Positions 1 through 13,384 of a stretch of DNA of 64,000 nt are shown here, piece after piece (the stretch's first letter is position 1; each line of letters opens with the position of its first letter). Below the pieces are notes generated by a model. The model made no database searches, had not been told where the DNA came from, and saw only the letters and a list, made by a program, of their open reading frames with translations. The stretch is from Callaeas wilsoni. Lineage: Eukaryota; Chordata; Aves; Passeriformes; Callaeidae. The stretch spans positions 146,001-210,000 of the forward strand of contig VWPU01009501.1 in the NCBI GenBank assembly GCA_013398955.1, read 5' to 3'. The position numbers and the translations under genes are program-made.

Positions 1-313
1 GTCCCGCCGAGCAGGTCCGGAGATGACAGCCGGTCTCAGACGAAAGGCAAGCCAAAAACAGTCCGAAAAGGAAAAGAAGCCGCTGAGGCAGATCACAGTC
101 CCGTCTCCGCTGAAAGCCGAAGAGACTAGCGAGCAAAAGTCCTCCAACCAACCGGATGTTGTCAGAATCGGGAGAGAAAAGAATGCAAAATATTCTAGTT
201 GCAAGGTCAAGCTGGCCGCTTTGAAGAGTTCTCTCGGCTTCTCTCTCCCTCCTTTGCAATGTAAAGGTACACTAGAAATCAAGCAGGCAATGAGGAATAC
301 AGTATGGTCATAG
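1..313 (+). other. CpG-rich left edge with an unidentified open frame
   Basis: The first 240 bases carry about 15 CpG dinucleotides, while the sequence after about 300 is AT-rich and CpG-poor. One + frame is open from base 2 at the window edge to a stop at 311-313. Its first ATG is at 23 with G at -3, giving 96 residues. The predicted protein starts lysine/arginine- and glutamine-rich (residues about 6-25) and becomes serine-rich later; I see no domain, signal peptide or membrane segment. A possible splice donor (AT followed by GTAAAG) lies near 259-265, where the CpG-rich character ends, so an exon ending there is conceivable. It could be the first exon of an upstream gene or lncRNA, a retrocopy, or chance. 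I do not recognise it. Confidence 0.3.
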
Positions 314-3300
314 AATCACCCCAAGACAAGGTAGGAGGCATCCTAGTGGTATTGTCTCTATATTAGCACGCTACCTTTGCCAAGTTAAAGACCAGAAATT
401 TAGAGTATGCAGAAAAGACTTGTAGTAAGGAAAACACCCTGTAGAGATTAGGGCCAGAGTTTTGAATGAAATTTAGAAAAAATATATATTAATTTAAATT
501 AAATACTTCATTGTTTCTTAAATCTATTTTGCTATAAAGTAGGGTTTTGTTTCAAATTTAAATCTAATTTAGTATCAGTATAAAATGTACGTGGTTGAAA
601 CTGTGTCATAACAAAATACTTCAAGCGTAAGTTAAAGAAAAAATTAATTAGTCCTGAAAATAACATAAAAATAGCTGAAGTAAGAAAAAAATAATTCAAG
701 TTGACCAAAGCAAATTTTTAGTTTTCTTTAATTACATCCAAAGCTAAAAGAAAAATCACTTACTTGTATGGTTCTGTAGAAAAGGAAAAATTGAAAAAAT
801 ATGATGACTATTTTGTTAACTGAAGGGTTAATTTTATTATGAGGGAGAAGCTAAATAACACCTAACCAAATCACTGTACTGTCTAAAAAAAATGAGTTAA
901 GCTATCATTTTACGCTGCATATAAAATATTACTGGAAATGAGGTTTTTTTCCTCTCATGGCAGTACAAAACAACAGACGTTCAGGCAAGCCATACTCAAG
1001 GATTCATATGGAAACAAATAATAAAATCCCTAGTTCTTTGTGATGAGATATCACTTGTTAGTGATGCAATTATTCAAAAAGAACTGTAAGAAGAAAAGAA
1101 AGAGCATGTTGCGTGGTACCAAGTACCAGTGTATGGAATTATGGAACAGCAGAGGCCTCTCTCAGTCTAGTCTTAATATGTCACTTGCTTGGTTCAGAAG
1201 CTCAGTGTGCCAAGCATTTACTGCAATTACATGAAAAGCCTTTATATCTTTGGCAATACCATGTAGAGTTTAGTAAACAAATGTTACTTACTTTGAAGAC
1301 AAAATACATTTGGTGTCACTTAATACATATTCAGATAACTTGAAATAGAATTAGAATGGGATGGTCCTGAAAGAAGTAGCCTGGATCACTTACTCCAAAT
1401 CACTACAATCATAGATTGTATGATTGTATTTCTTTTATTTCAGATTCATTTACCAGATTCATTGCATTAAGCAGATATAACATAAAGGATCACGTTTATC
1501 ATACACTGTCAGGGTCAATCAACTTAAAGTAAATTTCTGTAATATGCTCATGGGGAGAAAAACAAATGGCTGTTGTTGAAGTTTCAGGCAGAAGCAAATT
1601 TAAATAAAATTCAGTGTTTTCAGAGGCAGGAATGGCAGCATATGTTCAAGAGACAAGAAGGAAAACCACTTCTGTTGCTTTTTTTACCCAATCCCTTAAG
1701 ACAGATGCTGAAATATTATAGGCTAGATCTGTTTGGAGGGTAAAATAAATGACAGAGGCAGATTTGGTTTTAATGCTATTCTACATATTTTTTGAAAAGA
1801 AACTTTAAATGCTTGAGGCACAAGGGGAAGAAATTTCTGAGGTCTTTCCAGCCAATGCTCTTCTCAGAAAGCCTTTTCTGTTGTCTTTCCCTTATAGCCA
1901 TGCTTCAAGTATTTCTATAGGTGCTTGCCTTGTCTGCCTGCTGCTCCCAGCAGCAGCAGCTCCCCAACAGGCCTTGGTGTCCCCCCTCCCAGGCTCACAG
2001 ACATCTATGTTTTCCCACATCCTCCAGATACATCACTCACTTCCTTCTGGTGGTGTCTGTGACCCATGGGTTTGACAATTGTCTATTTGTTGTTCTTAAG
2101 AAGGGCTCAGGAGACCAACTGACCCAGCTTAATTAGTTTATTGATTAGTACCATAAAGTCCATAACCAATTAGTGAGAGTAAAGTTATTAATGTCCAATT
2201 CTGCAATAGTTTACTGTGGGAATGCAGCCATGCAGCAGAACAAAGCAAACACAAGATACAGTTCATCGTAGCCCCAAGTGTAACCCACTTCTTCCCCAGA
2301 TCACATGAGAAAATGTTCTGTTGTGTGCACTTCTGTCCCCATTTTCCCCAACACAGGGAGGAGAACATAGCATTCTGGGTTTATTCTGTCTTGCTGCTAT
2401 TACAAAAGGAATAACTGACCTAGCACCTAGTAGAGAGATTACAGCCCTTTAACTGTTAAAAAAAATGACTGCTGTGGAATGGAGTGTAGCATGAATGCAA
2501 AACATTTTGAGGATGTAAAACAGAGTAACAAGGCTTTGGATAACAGGGCAATAGATCCTATTCAATATCTTTCCGAATGAGATTTAGTTATATCTATCAT
2601 AAAAATAGGTTTTCCATACTGTGAAATTCATAGTCATATGCTAATGCTAATGGGAAATTAAGCATGGTATTTTACAATAGTAGTTAAAGTTAAAGAAGGA
2701 ATTACAGAATACATCCAGAATGCAGTGATCGCCATTTGTGCTCTGATAGCAAGCAGGTTGCTCTTTCCATATATATAGGGAAAAAAGCTCTACGCTGTAA
2801 ATGTTATATTGTTCTATGTTTTGAGGTATTCTGTTTGGGCTATTAGGCACATCTACATAAACGAAATTTTTATTCTTTTAATATGACTGCAAATAGCTGG
2901 AGGTATCAACACGTTGTATAATTAAAGGACTGTGTTAAACAGGACAAAATAACATGATTGCTTCTAATGAAACCCAACAGGAGCAAGAGAAACTCATCTG
3001 CATTGGAACATGATTGATTATGATCAGAATCTGTAAGGCACATCATTAAATACAGTCCTCAGTTTACAACGGTAGAGAGATTTCTTATTCTGTTTCCAGG
3101 AGCCAGCTTATTTTGTCTCCTTGTTACAGTTTTTCTCTCAAGACTTTTTTGATCATTACCTTTTATAAGGATTACGTTGTGACATTCAGTTTAAGGATAC
3201 AATAATTTCTTTCTATTCTGACTTTGTAACTTTATTGGGATTTGATTATGAATGTTTTGATAGTAGCATCATATTTTACAGCATACCTCATTGTTCTCAA

Positions 3301-6300
3301 GAGGTAAGCAAATCTACTGTAGCATTATATTAGCAAGGACTTTGTTCTCACCAAAACAGAGGCAGAAGGGGTATTGCATTTGAAAGGGCTTCAGCAACAC
3401 TCTTGGAGCTGAAAACAGATACATTGAAATTAGCTGGTTGAAAATAAAATAATTACCCGGTTTCAGTGAAGAAAATTGATTCACAGAGGAAAGGAAGTGT
3501 GAGGGGTTCATTAGTGCAGCATTTCTTGCATGAGTTCATTGATGCCTTGCTCTCATGTCATGAGTTGAAGTCTCAGCCTGAGATGCTAATTCATGATGAT
3601 ACTGCAGTGCATTCATTTCCGAATGTATGTTGTAATACTGTGGGAATGCTTCATTCTTTCTCATAATAGAGGGGTTGCACTCTGGAGAAGGGTATAAAAA
3701 CATGATCATAAGTGGCCTAAATCATTCCTAGCTTGGATTATTCAGTGACACCCAGAGAATCTGAAAAAGCTAGTACATTTTGCTGTATTTTTCCAGAAAA
3801 TGGATTTGCATCTTGTGTGAAACCCCTGAGGAATCATTAAACAGAGAAGGATGAAATAGTAAACTCTGATAAAGGAATAAATAGCAAAAATACTTGTGGA
3901 AATCAGATGTTTGACCCTTTGCAAACAGAGGAGAACAATTTGTCAGTGGAACCAATGCTCCTCTTCAGACTGTGCAATTGCTTGTTGGAATGGAAATTTA
4001 TTATAAAAGTGGTAGAACTGCTTTTTTTCCCCTTTTTTTTCTGAGGTCTTCCTAGAAATTTGCAGGTGATGAGAGAAGCCTTCATTCTAATAAAAGAATA
4101 GGCCAGCTTACTGATTGGAGAAAATTACATGAAGTTTTTTAATCAAAGTCTCTGTGGTCTGCTGTCTGATTTTCTAGGCCAGATGTCAAATGTTTTTCAC
4201 TGATGTCGATGTTGAAGTAATCACTAAGCCAATTCCAAGAATGAGTAAGTGAGACTGTAATAACATTTCATTTCAGTATTACATAAGCTTTTTTTTCCCA
4301 GCTATGAACAAAGTAACAGGACCCCTCTGATTCAATATAATTACACAAACTATTACTTTGAAATTTGTGAGACAGTTTTATGTGTGGGCAATTGCTCTAT
4401 ACATATATATGGGAGGTTTCAGTACAAAATGCAAAAACACATTTACAAAGTTTTATATTTTTAAACATTTACATTTAATTTAAAACATAATTACATTTTT
4501 CATATTTAATCTATTTTATTAAGTTTATCTTTGCTGCTACGGTATTAACCAGTAATTTGAAAGGCAAGAATTTTCTAGAAAAAAGACTGCAATTTGAAAA
4601 TGGTGAGAGAAAGAACTAGCTGGCCCAATGGATGACGTACCTTAGTGAGTGAATCTCAGCTGAATATTGTGTGACTGTTGCATCAGATTAAATATATCAC
4701 AGTTTTTATGTAAAACATAATCAAAGTTACTCATAGTGAAGTAGAGAATTAGTCTAGTAGAACTAAATCAGAACTTAAACACATTATCTATAGCTGTTTC
4801 AAGAGGAAAGTGGTGATATAACAAAATAAATAAATATTTGTCACAGGAAAAAAAAGCAAATCTAACTAATATGAAACTATATACAATGCTCAGAGTAATC
4901 TTACTCTATGGGTAAATTAACAAATTAATGGGTAAATTAATATGGGTAGTCATTAATACAACGGTACTCGGGTGGCACATTGACCCTTAGAAGAAACTAA
5001 TAAAATGTTAACATTGCCTCTTTCACCACAATTCATATATTTATTGAAAAGATATTTTGATTACACATCTTCTCCTTTATCCATGGCATATTTGGTGAGC
5101 AGCTATCCAATTTGCTGCTCTTTCATTGGTGAAGAGCTGCCTCGTTTCTTAGAGAGCATTTCATATTCCTTCATGAGCTTTGCTATGGTGCTTGGTACTA
5201 CAGTTCCATAAACAGTGATGACATCATAAGGTTTTCAGACTGCTTTTCTGAGAAGAAGCATTATTTATGCTCTTTTTGCAGAAGGGGAATATTTGCAGAA
5301 GGCATGGGAAGATTGACGCAAATATGTGTTGCTGTTTTCTGGTACCCATCCAGGATTGTTTTTCAGCATAGTTCACCTCAGAGCGCACGTTGTTCAAAGA
5401 TCAGCTTGCTGCCTACATGCAGCTGGGGTGTTATTTGCAATGTCTGTAATTTCAGCTCATGCCTCCTGTATATAAAGCACGTGTACACACAGAGTGTGTG
5501 TAGAAACCAAGGTCTTGTGGGATGGACAAGGGTCCAGCTCCTCTTGCTGGGCCCACAGGACAGACAGGACTCCTAAGCCTGCAGCCCAGGCATCGCTGCT
5601 GGCTCCAGCTGTAAAACTGCACCTCTCAACACTTGTGATCTGATCCAAATTAATTTGGCAATTAATTTAGGCAAGACAGAAAGACTCATTTCAAGGATGG
5701 GGGCACTAGATCTTTTAAGGAAAGGTCACTAGAAAAACTTAATGGGGCTTGGGAGCCCTTGAAGAGATACCATGAGCTTTTTCTGAGATACAGTGGAATC
5801 CCTTTTGGCTCATATTTCCTAAGTTTATTCAGTCTGAGAGAGCTACACAACAGGAAAACTTACATTTCAAAACCCAAGCTTAAAGTCTGAGAAATATGTC
5901 AGAAAATGAAGACAGAATATTAGAATGGGAAGCATCATACAAAATTCAAAACAAAAAGTACTACCAGTCCTATCCCCAGAAACAGGCAGAATATAAACAA
6001 GTTGGAGAAATATTGCAACAGCATAAACCCTTTAAAAATATAAGAGCTTTCAGCTTAGTCATAGTGATCCCCCGGGACAATTCTTTGTCCTGCAATCCTG
6101 ACTAGTCTACCAAGTACCTCAGAGGACAGTGAACGCAAGATTGAATATACAGTGAATAAGGAGATTAGTTAGAAAAGTTAACATTTCATTCATAAGCTCA
6201 GACATGATCTTCTACTATAGACCTATGTCATAATATAAAAATTTTCCCATGAAGTGAGCAGCTTTGTGATTAAGACACAGGCTGAGAGCTCCAGCATTCG

Positions 6301-8029
6301 GTGATACCTTTCTGCTTTATCAGGCAAAACCATTTTCATGTGCTACCTATACAGCAAGGACCAAAAAATCTGCAGTGATTGAGATAGTTCACTGCCACTT
6401 TGATAGTGTAATGCTGAATTAAATGAACAACTTGGACACATATATGACTAGATACTATTGCATAAAACAGCAGTTCTCCAGAACTGCCTCATGCAAAAAA
6501 TTTGCATGTGCACAGCAGTCTTTGCACAGGTACAACCTGTCTGTTGGTATACAGACATCATAAATGTTTGCTTACAGCTTGGGCCCTAAATGAAAATTAT
6601 AATAACCAAGAGTACTCTTTCAGATTGGAAAAAAAAGCAAAAATTAGTATCACAGCTAAAACTGTTGAGGATAATAAGGTTACATTGCAGGACATGGGTC
6701 TGATTCCATTTATGTGTACTTCATGACAAAGAATCTGTTCCTTTCAAGGTTAATAAAAAGTGGCACATTGAATTGTCTAGCATTGTCAAAGAGAAGCTCT
6801 CTAAGCAAAAGCTCTTGAAAGTCATATCTAGTATAACTCCTTAGACCATGTAAAAAAATCCCTTCAATAAATAATGAATAATTTTCATTATTTATCAAAT
6901 TTTCAATATTTTTGCCTCTCCACTTGCTTGTTGAAAATAGCTTATTTTCTTTTAATCTGTGTTTGAAATTGTTCACTCAATTTTTTGTGAATTTTTGTTC
7001 CTCCATAATTTCTTATTTCAGTTGTTTTCTTAGCTACAATGGGTCACTGGAGACTCATATAATTGTTTCTTACTCTCTAGTTGGATGTGTGAAATTGTAG
7101 ATACAGAGCCTCTGATGTGAAAGCTCCTGGAAAATAAATACCTGCAATTGTTGAGCATGCAACATTAAAATATGTTTTATGAGATGTTCATGGCAATAAA
7201 AAGACACTTCCAGAAAGTATACGGGAAGAAAAACCCTGGTATGAAAACATCCCCAAATCATTTTTTATTTTGTGTAAGTATTTATGGAAATAGTATTTGC
7301 TGTACTGGGCTAGAACCTACACAAACAATATTTTTCCTACTCTTCAGGGAACTAAAGAAATAACACATAAGTAAATAATTCAAAATATGTATTTTTGTTA
7401 AAATATTACCATTTCAATATTTTGAAGACAGGAATTGGTCAAAACCCGATTATCATGACACAATCAAACATGTCAAAGCTCACACTGGTGAATGCAGGCT
7501 GAGCATTTGAAATAGAATCAATAAAAATGTAAGCATATTCTTGTGTTTAATGTCCCCAAAATATGGCTTTCAAGGTCTTACATATGCTTTGGAAGCAGAA
7601 CATTTTGCCTGATTCTTGGTAAGAAAGACTGCAAATACCACTCCAAACACATTACTACTCCAAACACATTCTTAATAAGGCTTCCTTCCCATAGCCAGAA
7701 AAATAAGGCTGCTATTGGGAGGTCACCAAAAGGAGGAAGATGACAGAACAGGTAGCTCATGCTCTGTGTGCTGGCTCTGACCATTGAGATGCTTCTTCCA
7801 TCTGCTCTGCTTTCTCCCCTCTCCTCTCTCTAGCTGTAACATAAACAGCAGGACCCTGGCTCTTCTGAGTGTGAACTATGGCAACTTTCCCAAATGAGAC
7901 TGCAGATCTTCCCAGTGTTCTGTGAACAGAGCAAGAGCACGAGTTTAGCAACTACTGCTGGAAGATGGAAAAGTAAAAAGCTTACTGAGGGAAGCTGAGA
8001 CTGAAGAAGAGAAGTTTCCATAGGGAAAG
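314..8029. other. AT-rich single-copy intergenic DNA
   Basis: No gene, RNA gene or recognisable transposon seen. All open frames are short and look like chance. Small local duplications are present: a 13-bp unit at 4,908-4,920 is repeated at 4,928-4,940, and a 14-bp unit at 7,640-7,653 is repeated at 7,657-7,670. A slightly GC-richer patch lies at about 1,930-2,070, without a coding signal. Confidence 0.6.
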
Positions 8030-8330
8030 CTTGAGGGAAAACAACATCAGCCCATTACAGGATGAGGATGGTCACCTCACCAACAGGAAGAGCTGAGGCA
8101 AGGGTGTTTAACACATTGTCTGCCTCTGTTTGCAACACAGAGGATGGACCAAGGTCTCAAGTGCCCTGAGCTGGAGGACCATGTCTGCAAGAATGATCAG
8201 CTCCCAGTCTACCTGAAATTGCACAGGATCTGTTGCTCCAGCTGGATCTCTACAAATCTATAGGGCCTCTTTGGATTCATCCAGGAATCCTCAAAGAGGC
8301 TAGCTAACGTCATCACACAATCAAATTGCT
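8030..8330 (+). mobile_element. CR1 LINE fragment, internal reverse transcriptase piece
   Basis: Translating in shifting + frames gives recognisable CR1 ORF2 pieces in the expected order. DEDGHLTNRK lies at 8,061-8,090, then a block resembling the CR1 stretch that ends in a PELEDH-type motif near 8,165. LDLYKSIGP followed by IHPGILKEAS lies at about 8,239-8,303; the family version reads roughly LDPYKSMGPDGIHPRVLKELA. Stops and frameshifts (for example TGA at 8,094) interrupt it, so it is dead. Both the RT catalytic region and the 3' tail of CR1 are missing, so this is an internal remnant rather than a typical 3'-anchored 5'-truncated copy. The edges are approximate. Confidence 0.75.
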
Positions 8331-9954
8331 CCAGATAACCGGAAACCTCATGAATCACTGGTCCACTGCCCAGTTTGAGAAGGATACAGGGCTGTCTGGC
8401 TGGCCTGTTTGAGGGGGCTTGGATGCTAAACATGAATGTTTCTAAGAATCAAGACTTTTGTGAATGGGAAAACTGTTCAGCCCAAAGGCTATCAGAATGT
8501 GGGTGGGAGAAAGAAATCTGTTTTTAAAAAAGATGAGTTTCTGAGAGATAGAACAAGAAGTTTGGTCTCAATGAGATGTAAAAGCAAGACAATAGTGGAA
8601 AAAATAGATGATGATCGTCAAAGTTTTAGAACAAAGGAAGAGAATGGTTTCTTGTTGCATTTTATAGCAACCAGTCTTTGGGACAGTCAAAATGATAGAT
8701 GCACACTCACAAAGGTATATTCTATCTATTGAAGCTATAAGTGTGAATTGCAGTCAGTTTTAACCAAGAATAGAGCTAAAGGAAAAATATAATTTTCCAA
8801 CAGAAACATATAAAAACTAACAGTTTGAAAGGAGAAAGCTAACAAGTCCTTATTAATGAAATAAGATTAATAAAATGAGGTATTAGCTTTTGGAAAGGGA
8901 TGAAGGTAGGAACAGTCTCACCTTGTTCTTTGTATTGAACAGTAGTGTCTGTTTGCTGAACTGATCCACATATAGTGTTGAGCTTTGCTATTTCTTTTTA
9001 TTCAGAGTGACAATTTTGCTAATGCATTTTCCCCTTGGGTCTATTTTCCAAAGTGACTCCTCCCCAGCTCCTGATATACAGGCCTTTCTACTGCCAGCAA
9101 ATGAGGTCATGACTTACCATCTTGGGTGACTGGACAACACGTTCTTACTGGGACTGCCACAAAGCTGTGCTACTGTCACCCTTCAGACCAGTCTTGGCCA
9201 CATGTTTAACGCTGTCTCTACCAGAAGCACAGCTGTCAGTTGATTACCGCTTTTTTTGTGAGCTCTTTATGTGTCATTGTGTTACAAGCAGGCTCATTTC
9301 ACAGAGCATGCATCCCATCAGAAAGGCACCTTTGCTTGCACTAGCTGCAAAACTCATTTTACACAGCCCGTTTTAGTCCATCACAGCAGTATTGTATACT
9401 TTGCATTAAGTAAAGGACATGCTATTCTGGTTTCTTTGAAGATGTTGTGAAAGGTGGACTAGCAGTACAATCCTGATCATGGTCCCACCTTTTCCTCAGT
9501 CTGAGTAATCAAAGCAATTCTACTAATCCCTTCACAGAGATGAGAGTGGCTTAGTTGTGTTCACGACAATGGCTTGCTGTTTTCCAACTGAGGCTTTGCT
9601 CACAAAATGGTGTCTGAGGCAAAAGGACACTTTAGGGGTGCAGCCTTGAAAATTTGGCACCTCAGTGAATTTAATGTCTCTGCACTGTCCTGCAATATAA
9701 TTTCATTAAGAGCTGAATCTTTTTGGTCATATCCAAAAGCCACAAAGACTCTGCAGGTTTCTCAGTGGAATTCAGTGCTTCATGATTTCAGGCAAAGACT
9801 GATCTAGGATTTGGGTTTTCTTATGGACATTTCCAGGAATGATTGAAATATGGCTGCAAACGACAAACACCTTGTTATTAGGAATGTTCCAGGGGAGATA
9901 TTATACTCCTATAAAATCTTCTTGACTCCTGGAATAATTAATAGTCTTCCAACA
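8331..9954. other. Intergenic DNA, nothing recognised
   Basis: No gene or repeat identified. An open frame of 98 codons at 8,436-8,732 (+) is low in complexity, lysine-rich and matches nothing I know. Bases 8,331-8,430 may still be CR1-derived but I could not align them. Confidence 0.5.
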
Positions 9955-10630
9955 CGAATCATGGTTAATGGGAAGTTGACCATGAGTCAGCAGTGCCCTG
10001 GCAGCCAGGAGGGCCAAATATGTCCTGGGGGCTATCAGGCCCAGCGTTGCCAGCCAGGCAAGAGAGGGAATTGTCCCGCTCTGCTCTGCACTGGGGCAGC
10101 CTCACCTCGAGTGCTGGGGGCAATTTTGAGTGCGACAAGAAAAAATAGATATAAAACTATAAGAGAGTGTCCAAGGGAGGGCAACAAAGATGGTGAAGGG
10201 CCTTGAGGAGAAGCCATACAAGGAGTGGCTGAGGTCACTTGGTCTGTTCAGCCTGGAGAAGAGGAGACTGAGTGGAGACCTCATCACAGCCTACGAATTC
10301 CTCATGAGGGGCAGAGAAGGGGCAGACACCAATCACTTCTCTGTGGTGACCAGTGGCTCAACGTAAGAGAATGGCCTGAAATTGTGTCAGGAGAGGTTTA
10401 GGTTGGATGTTAGATAAAGGTTCTTCCTCCAGAGCGTGGTTAGGCACTGGAACAGCTCCCCAGGGAAGTGGTCACAGCACCAAGCCTGACAGAGTTCAAG
10501 CAGCATTTGGGAAATACACTCAGGCACATGATGTGTCTCTTGGGCATGGTCCTGTGCAGGGCCAGGAGTTTGACTCGATGATCCTTGTGGGTCCCTTCCT
10601 ACTCAGCATGTTCTGTGATTCTGTGATTTT
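9955..10630 (+). mobile_element. CR1 LINE, 5'-truncated, plus orientation
   Basis: A decayed CR1 copy reading in the + direction. The 5' end encodes GKLTMSQQC, matching the CR1 segment just after the RT palm. It is followed by the degraded ILPLYSALVRPHLEYC-like region near 10,070-10,130. The block from about 10,210 (the CR1 [22 protein letters not shown] region) reads as [25 protein letters not shown]. The 3' UTR ends at 10,611-10,630 with the typical short CR1 repeats (TTCTGTGATTCTGTGATT). Frameshifts and stops rule out activity. The last 80 bases have the GATCCTTGTGGGTCCCTTCC form of the tail, which differs from most of the minus-strand copies here and implies a different CR1 subfamily. Confidence 0.88.
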
Positions 10631-13384
10631 AGGCCTGAGTTGATATCTCCATAAAAGTCTACCAGTATATTAAAAATTAGTTACTTCTCTAAACCACCAA
10701 ATATGATACACATAGTACTGGTGGAGAAAAAGGATTTCTGGTGTTTTTAGACAGCTAAAACTTTCATTTGACTGGCTTGACCTGTATTTGAGAGCTGAAC
10801 AGTGCAGAGGAATTAATTTTCTCCTCTTCTTGTCTCTTAATCACTGTCCAGGACATGTTCCAGTATAGATGACAACTGCAAGCCCCAAAAGATGGCCTTT
10901 GCAAGAGAGTGCAGGATAAACAGCCCTGCAGCCAATTGCTCCTACCTCTCAGAACAGTGAAGATGGCTTCACTCCAAAATTATCACAACAGAGACCACAC
11001 AGATGGGAAGATAAAAGTTCCCTCGGTAAGCTCCTAACAATGCAGACCATTTTGCTCTGTAGCAGGGATGCAGAGGTAAGCCACCTGTGTTCTCATGACG
11101 TCACTGAAATAAAGGCCAGGGGCGGATTACTTGATGGGTGCTCTTTTATTATCATATATCAGGTGTCACCTGCAATTTCATGTCTCGGGCAGTAAGAGAG
11201 AATCCATCTGTCATCTTCCAGTGAATCTCAGTGAAATTTCTTTTCTTTTGAAACTGAGACCATTAGACTGGTGAAGCAGATATAAGATAGGCCAGATGTT
11301 AAAAATAATTCCAAAATCCTTAAAGAATTTTTTTAAAAGGGTTTTGCTGGAATGGAATTGATTTACCACCACATTTACTTCATGAACAGAGCCTGTATTT
11401 CATTCAGTATGATGCAACTAAACAATAGATATGCCTGGATTTATTCTGCTCATCACATAAGGTCTCCAAAGGGTCTAAATAATTTGTAACTCTTTTAAAA
11501 TTAATAGCTGAACATGCCACTGTAAAATTGGCAGGTGAAGATAAAAAAGCTCACTCAATATTTTATACTTTGAAATTCCAGCTTTTCTTCTGTATTGGAA
11601 GACTTTATGGTGTCACTACTGAAATCCCAGCACAGCTTTGTGGGACGCAGGTCTCCCATATTTATTTTCTCGTGGGTGCAGCAGGCTCCTAGGTGCAGTA
11701 CCAGACCTATCCTATGAGCCACTACATCTCTTATTATACCTCTGTTGCATCCACAGGAAAACAGAGGGAAAGCCTTTCTCATTTGCTCAATGTCATGCTC
11801 TGCTAGTGAAGGAAAAGTAATGATCAGCTCTTCTCTCACTTCAAAAAATTTTCAGGGCTTAGAAGAGTGTGTCCAAGGCTGATTGGGCACCTCTTCTGCC
11901 ATCTTTTCTCCAACTGTGTGATGGCAGGACTACTGTTAAGAGAAGCAACAGTACTTGGTAAGACAAATTTCTGTGAATGCTTTCAGTATGCTACTGATTG
12001 ATACAAAAACACACCTGTAGTTAAGCCCAAATATTTTTGGTGCGTTTTTATTTTTATTGCAGTATATTACACCAGGGCATTTTCTGGTGCTGGTATGATT
12101 GATACTATAAATTTCAACAGTAGCGAATTGTTGGGCAAACTTTATGACGTTATCCAAGATGCTGATTTACTTATACTAATAAAAGGTGGCAAAACCACCT
12201 TTTGTGGCTGTATTTTGTGGCTGAAATTAACTCTGTTATTTTAAATTGTATTTTACATTAATCTTTGAGCCTCATGCTCTTCCTTAATTTTAGTTATAAA
12301 ATAATTTTTTGCAAAGGTTGAATTTAACTTTTATTCTGGCTATATATGCACAGAACCTTAATGCAAGAAATTAAAATAAATCATGTTTCAAACCTCACAT
12401 TCACATTTATGGCTAAGTTTAGCCTCACCTTAAGAGATGAAAAAGTGAAAGCTGAAGATGAGCTGATTAGTGTATCATCCAGGTTTTGCTTTTCAGAAAA
12501 AAAATTAGGCTGGAACTTTTAACATTGCACACAAAATGGAACAATAAAAGAATGCAGAGTCATGTTTTCCCACAATTCATTTTCCACTCTTCCCCACCAG
12601 CTTTTCTTGTCTTTAAATTTGAATGTCATTGTGCAAATTGTGTATATTGTATATATTATGCACATTTTTTAAGCTGAAAAACATTTTCAACCTGGCCCCT
12701 CACTGCCTTTATGAGATGTAAGCAGCTGCACCAGCCTAATTCATACAGGGAATGTGTGTGTGGAACCACAGGTTGCATACACTATGCAGCTATGCAACTA
12801 TAAATCTTCGTTCCTTCAGGGGAAATTTTATACATGACCTGGACTTTTTGTTCAACCAGAAAAGTCAGTCCAGTAGTCCCTTCTAATGCCTTGGGAAGTT
12901 AGTTTCTCTAGTTAGTCATCCAAACCCTTCAACAACAGGGAAAATTTTGGATTGTGTGACTCTGCTTCACAAAAGCTCTGTCCACACAGCCAAAATGATC
13001 TCTTAGGAATTGGAACAAATTAATAAAATTAGTGTTAGCAAGTCATTATCCCTTATTTCTGAATGAACTCAAATATAAAATTTAATAGTATTATCATATT
13101 ATTAATTGGTTACTATATAGAGTCTGCCATTCATATCAGAGGAAAAAAAGTTATTAGACATGATGCCTATTTAAATGTAAGGTTTTCAAGAAGTCCTGGT
13201 AGATTGCAAATGAGGATGTTTCTTCCACACTGAGCAAGTTGATGGAATGTTATAGTAAAGAATTGTCACATGTTATTATAAAGATATTCTTAAGACTAAG
13301 ACGCTTGTATTTTAAGATATCATTAAGGTAATTATTATTATTAGATAAAATTTCATAATTTTAATATGAAATTTGTAGAAAGAA
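10631..13384. other. Intergenic DNA with one small perfect hairpin
   Basis: No gene or transposon recognised. A perfect inverted repeat with 9-bp arms at 12,181-12,189 and 12,195-12,203 and a 5-nt loop is visible. From about 12,230 the sequence is AT-rich. Open frames are short (longest about 94 codons) and unconvincing. Confidence 0.55.
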
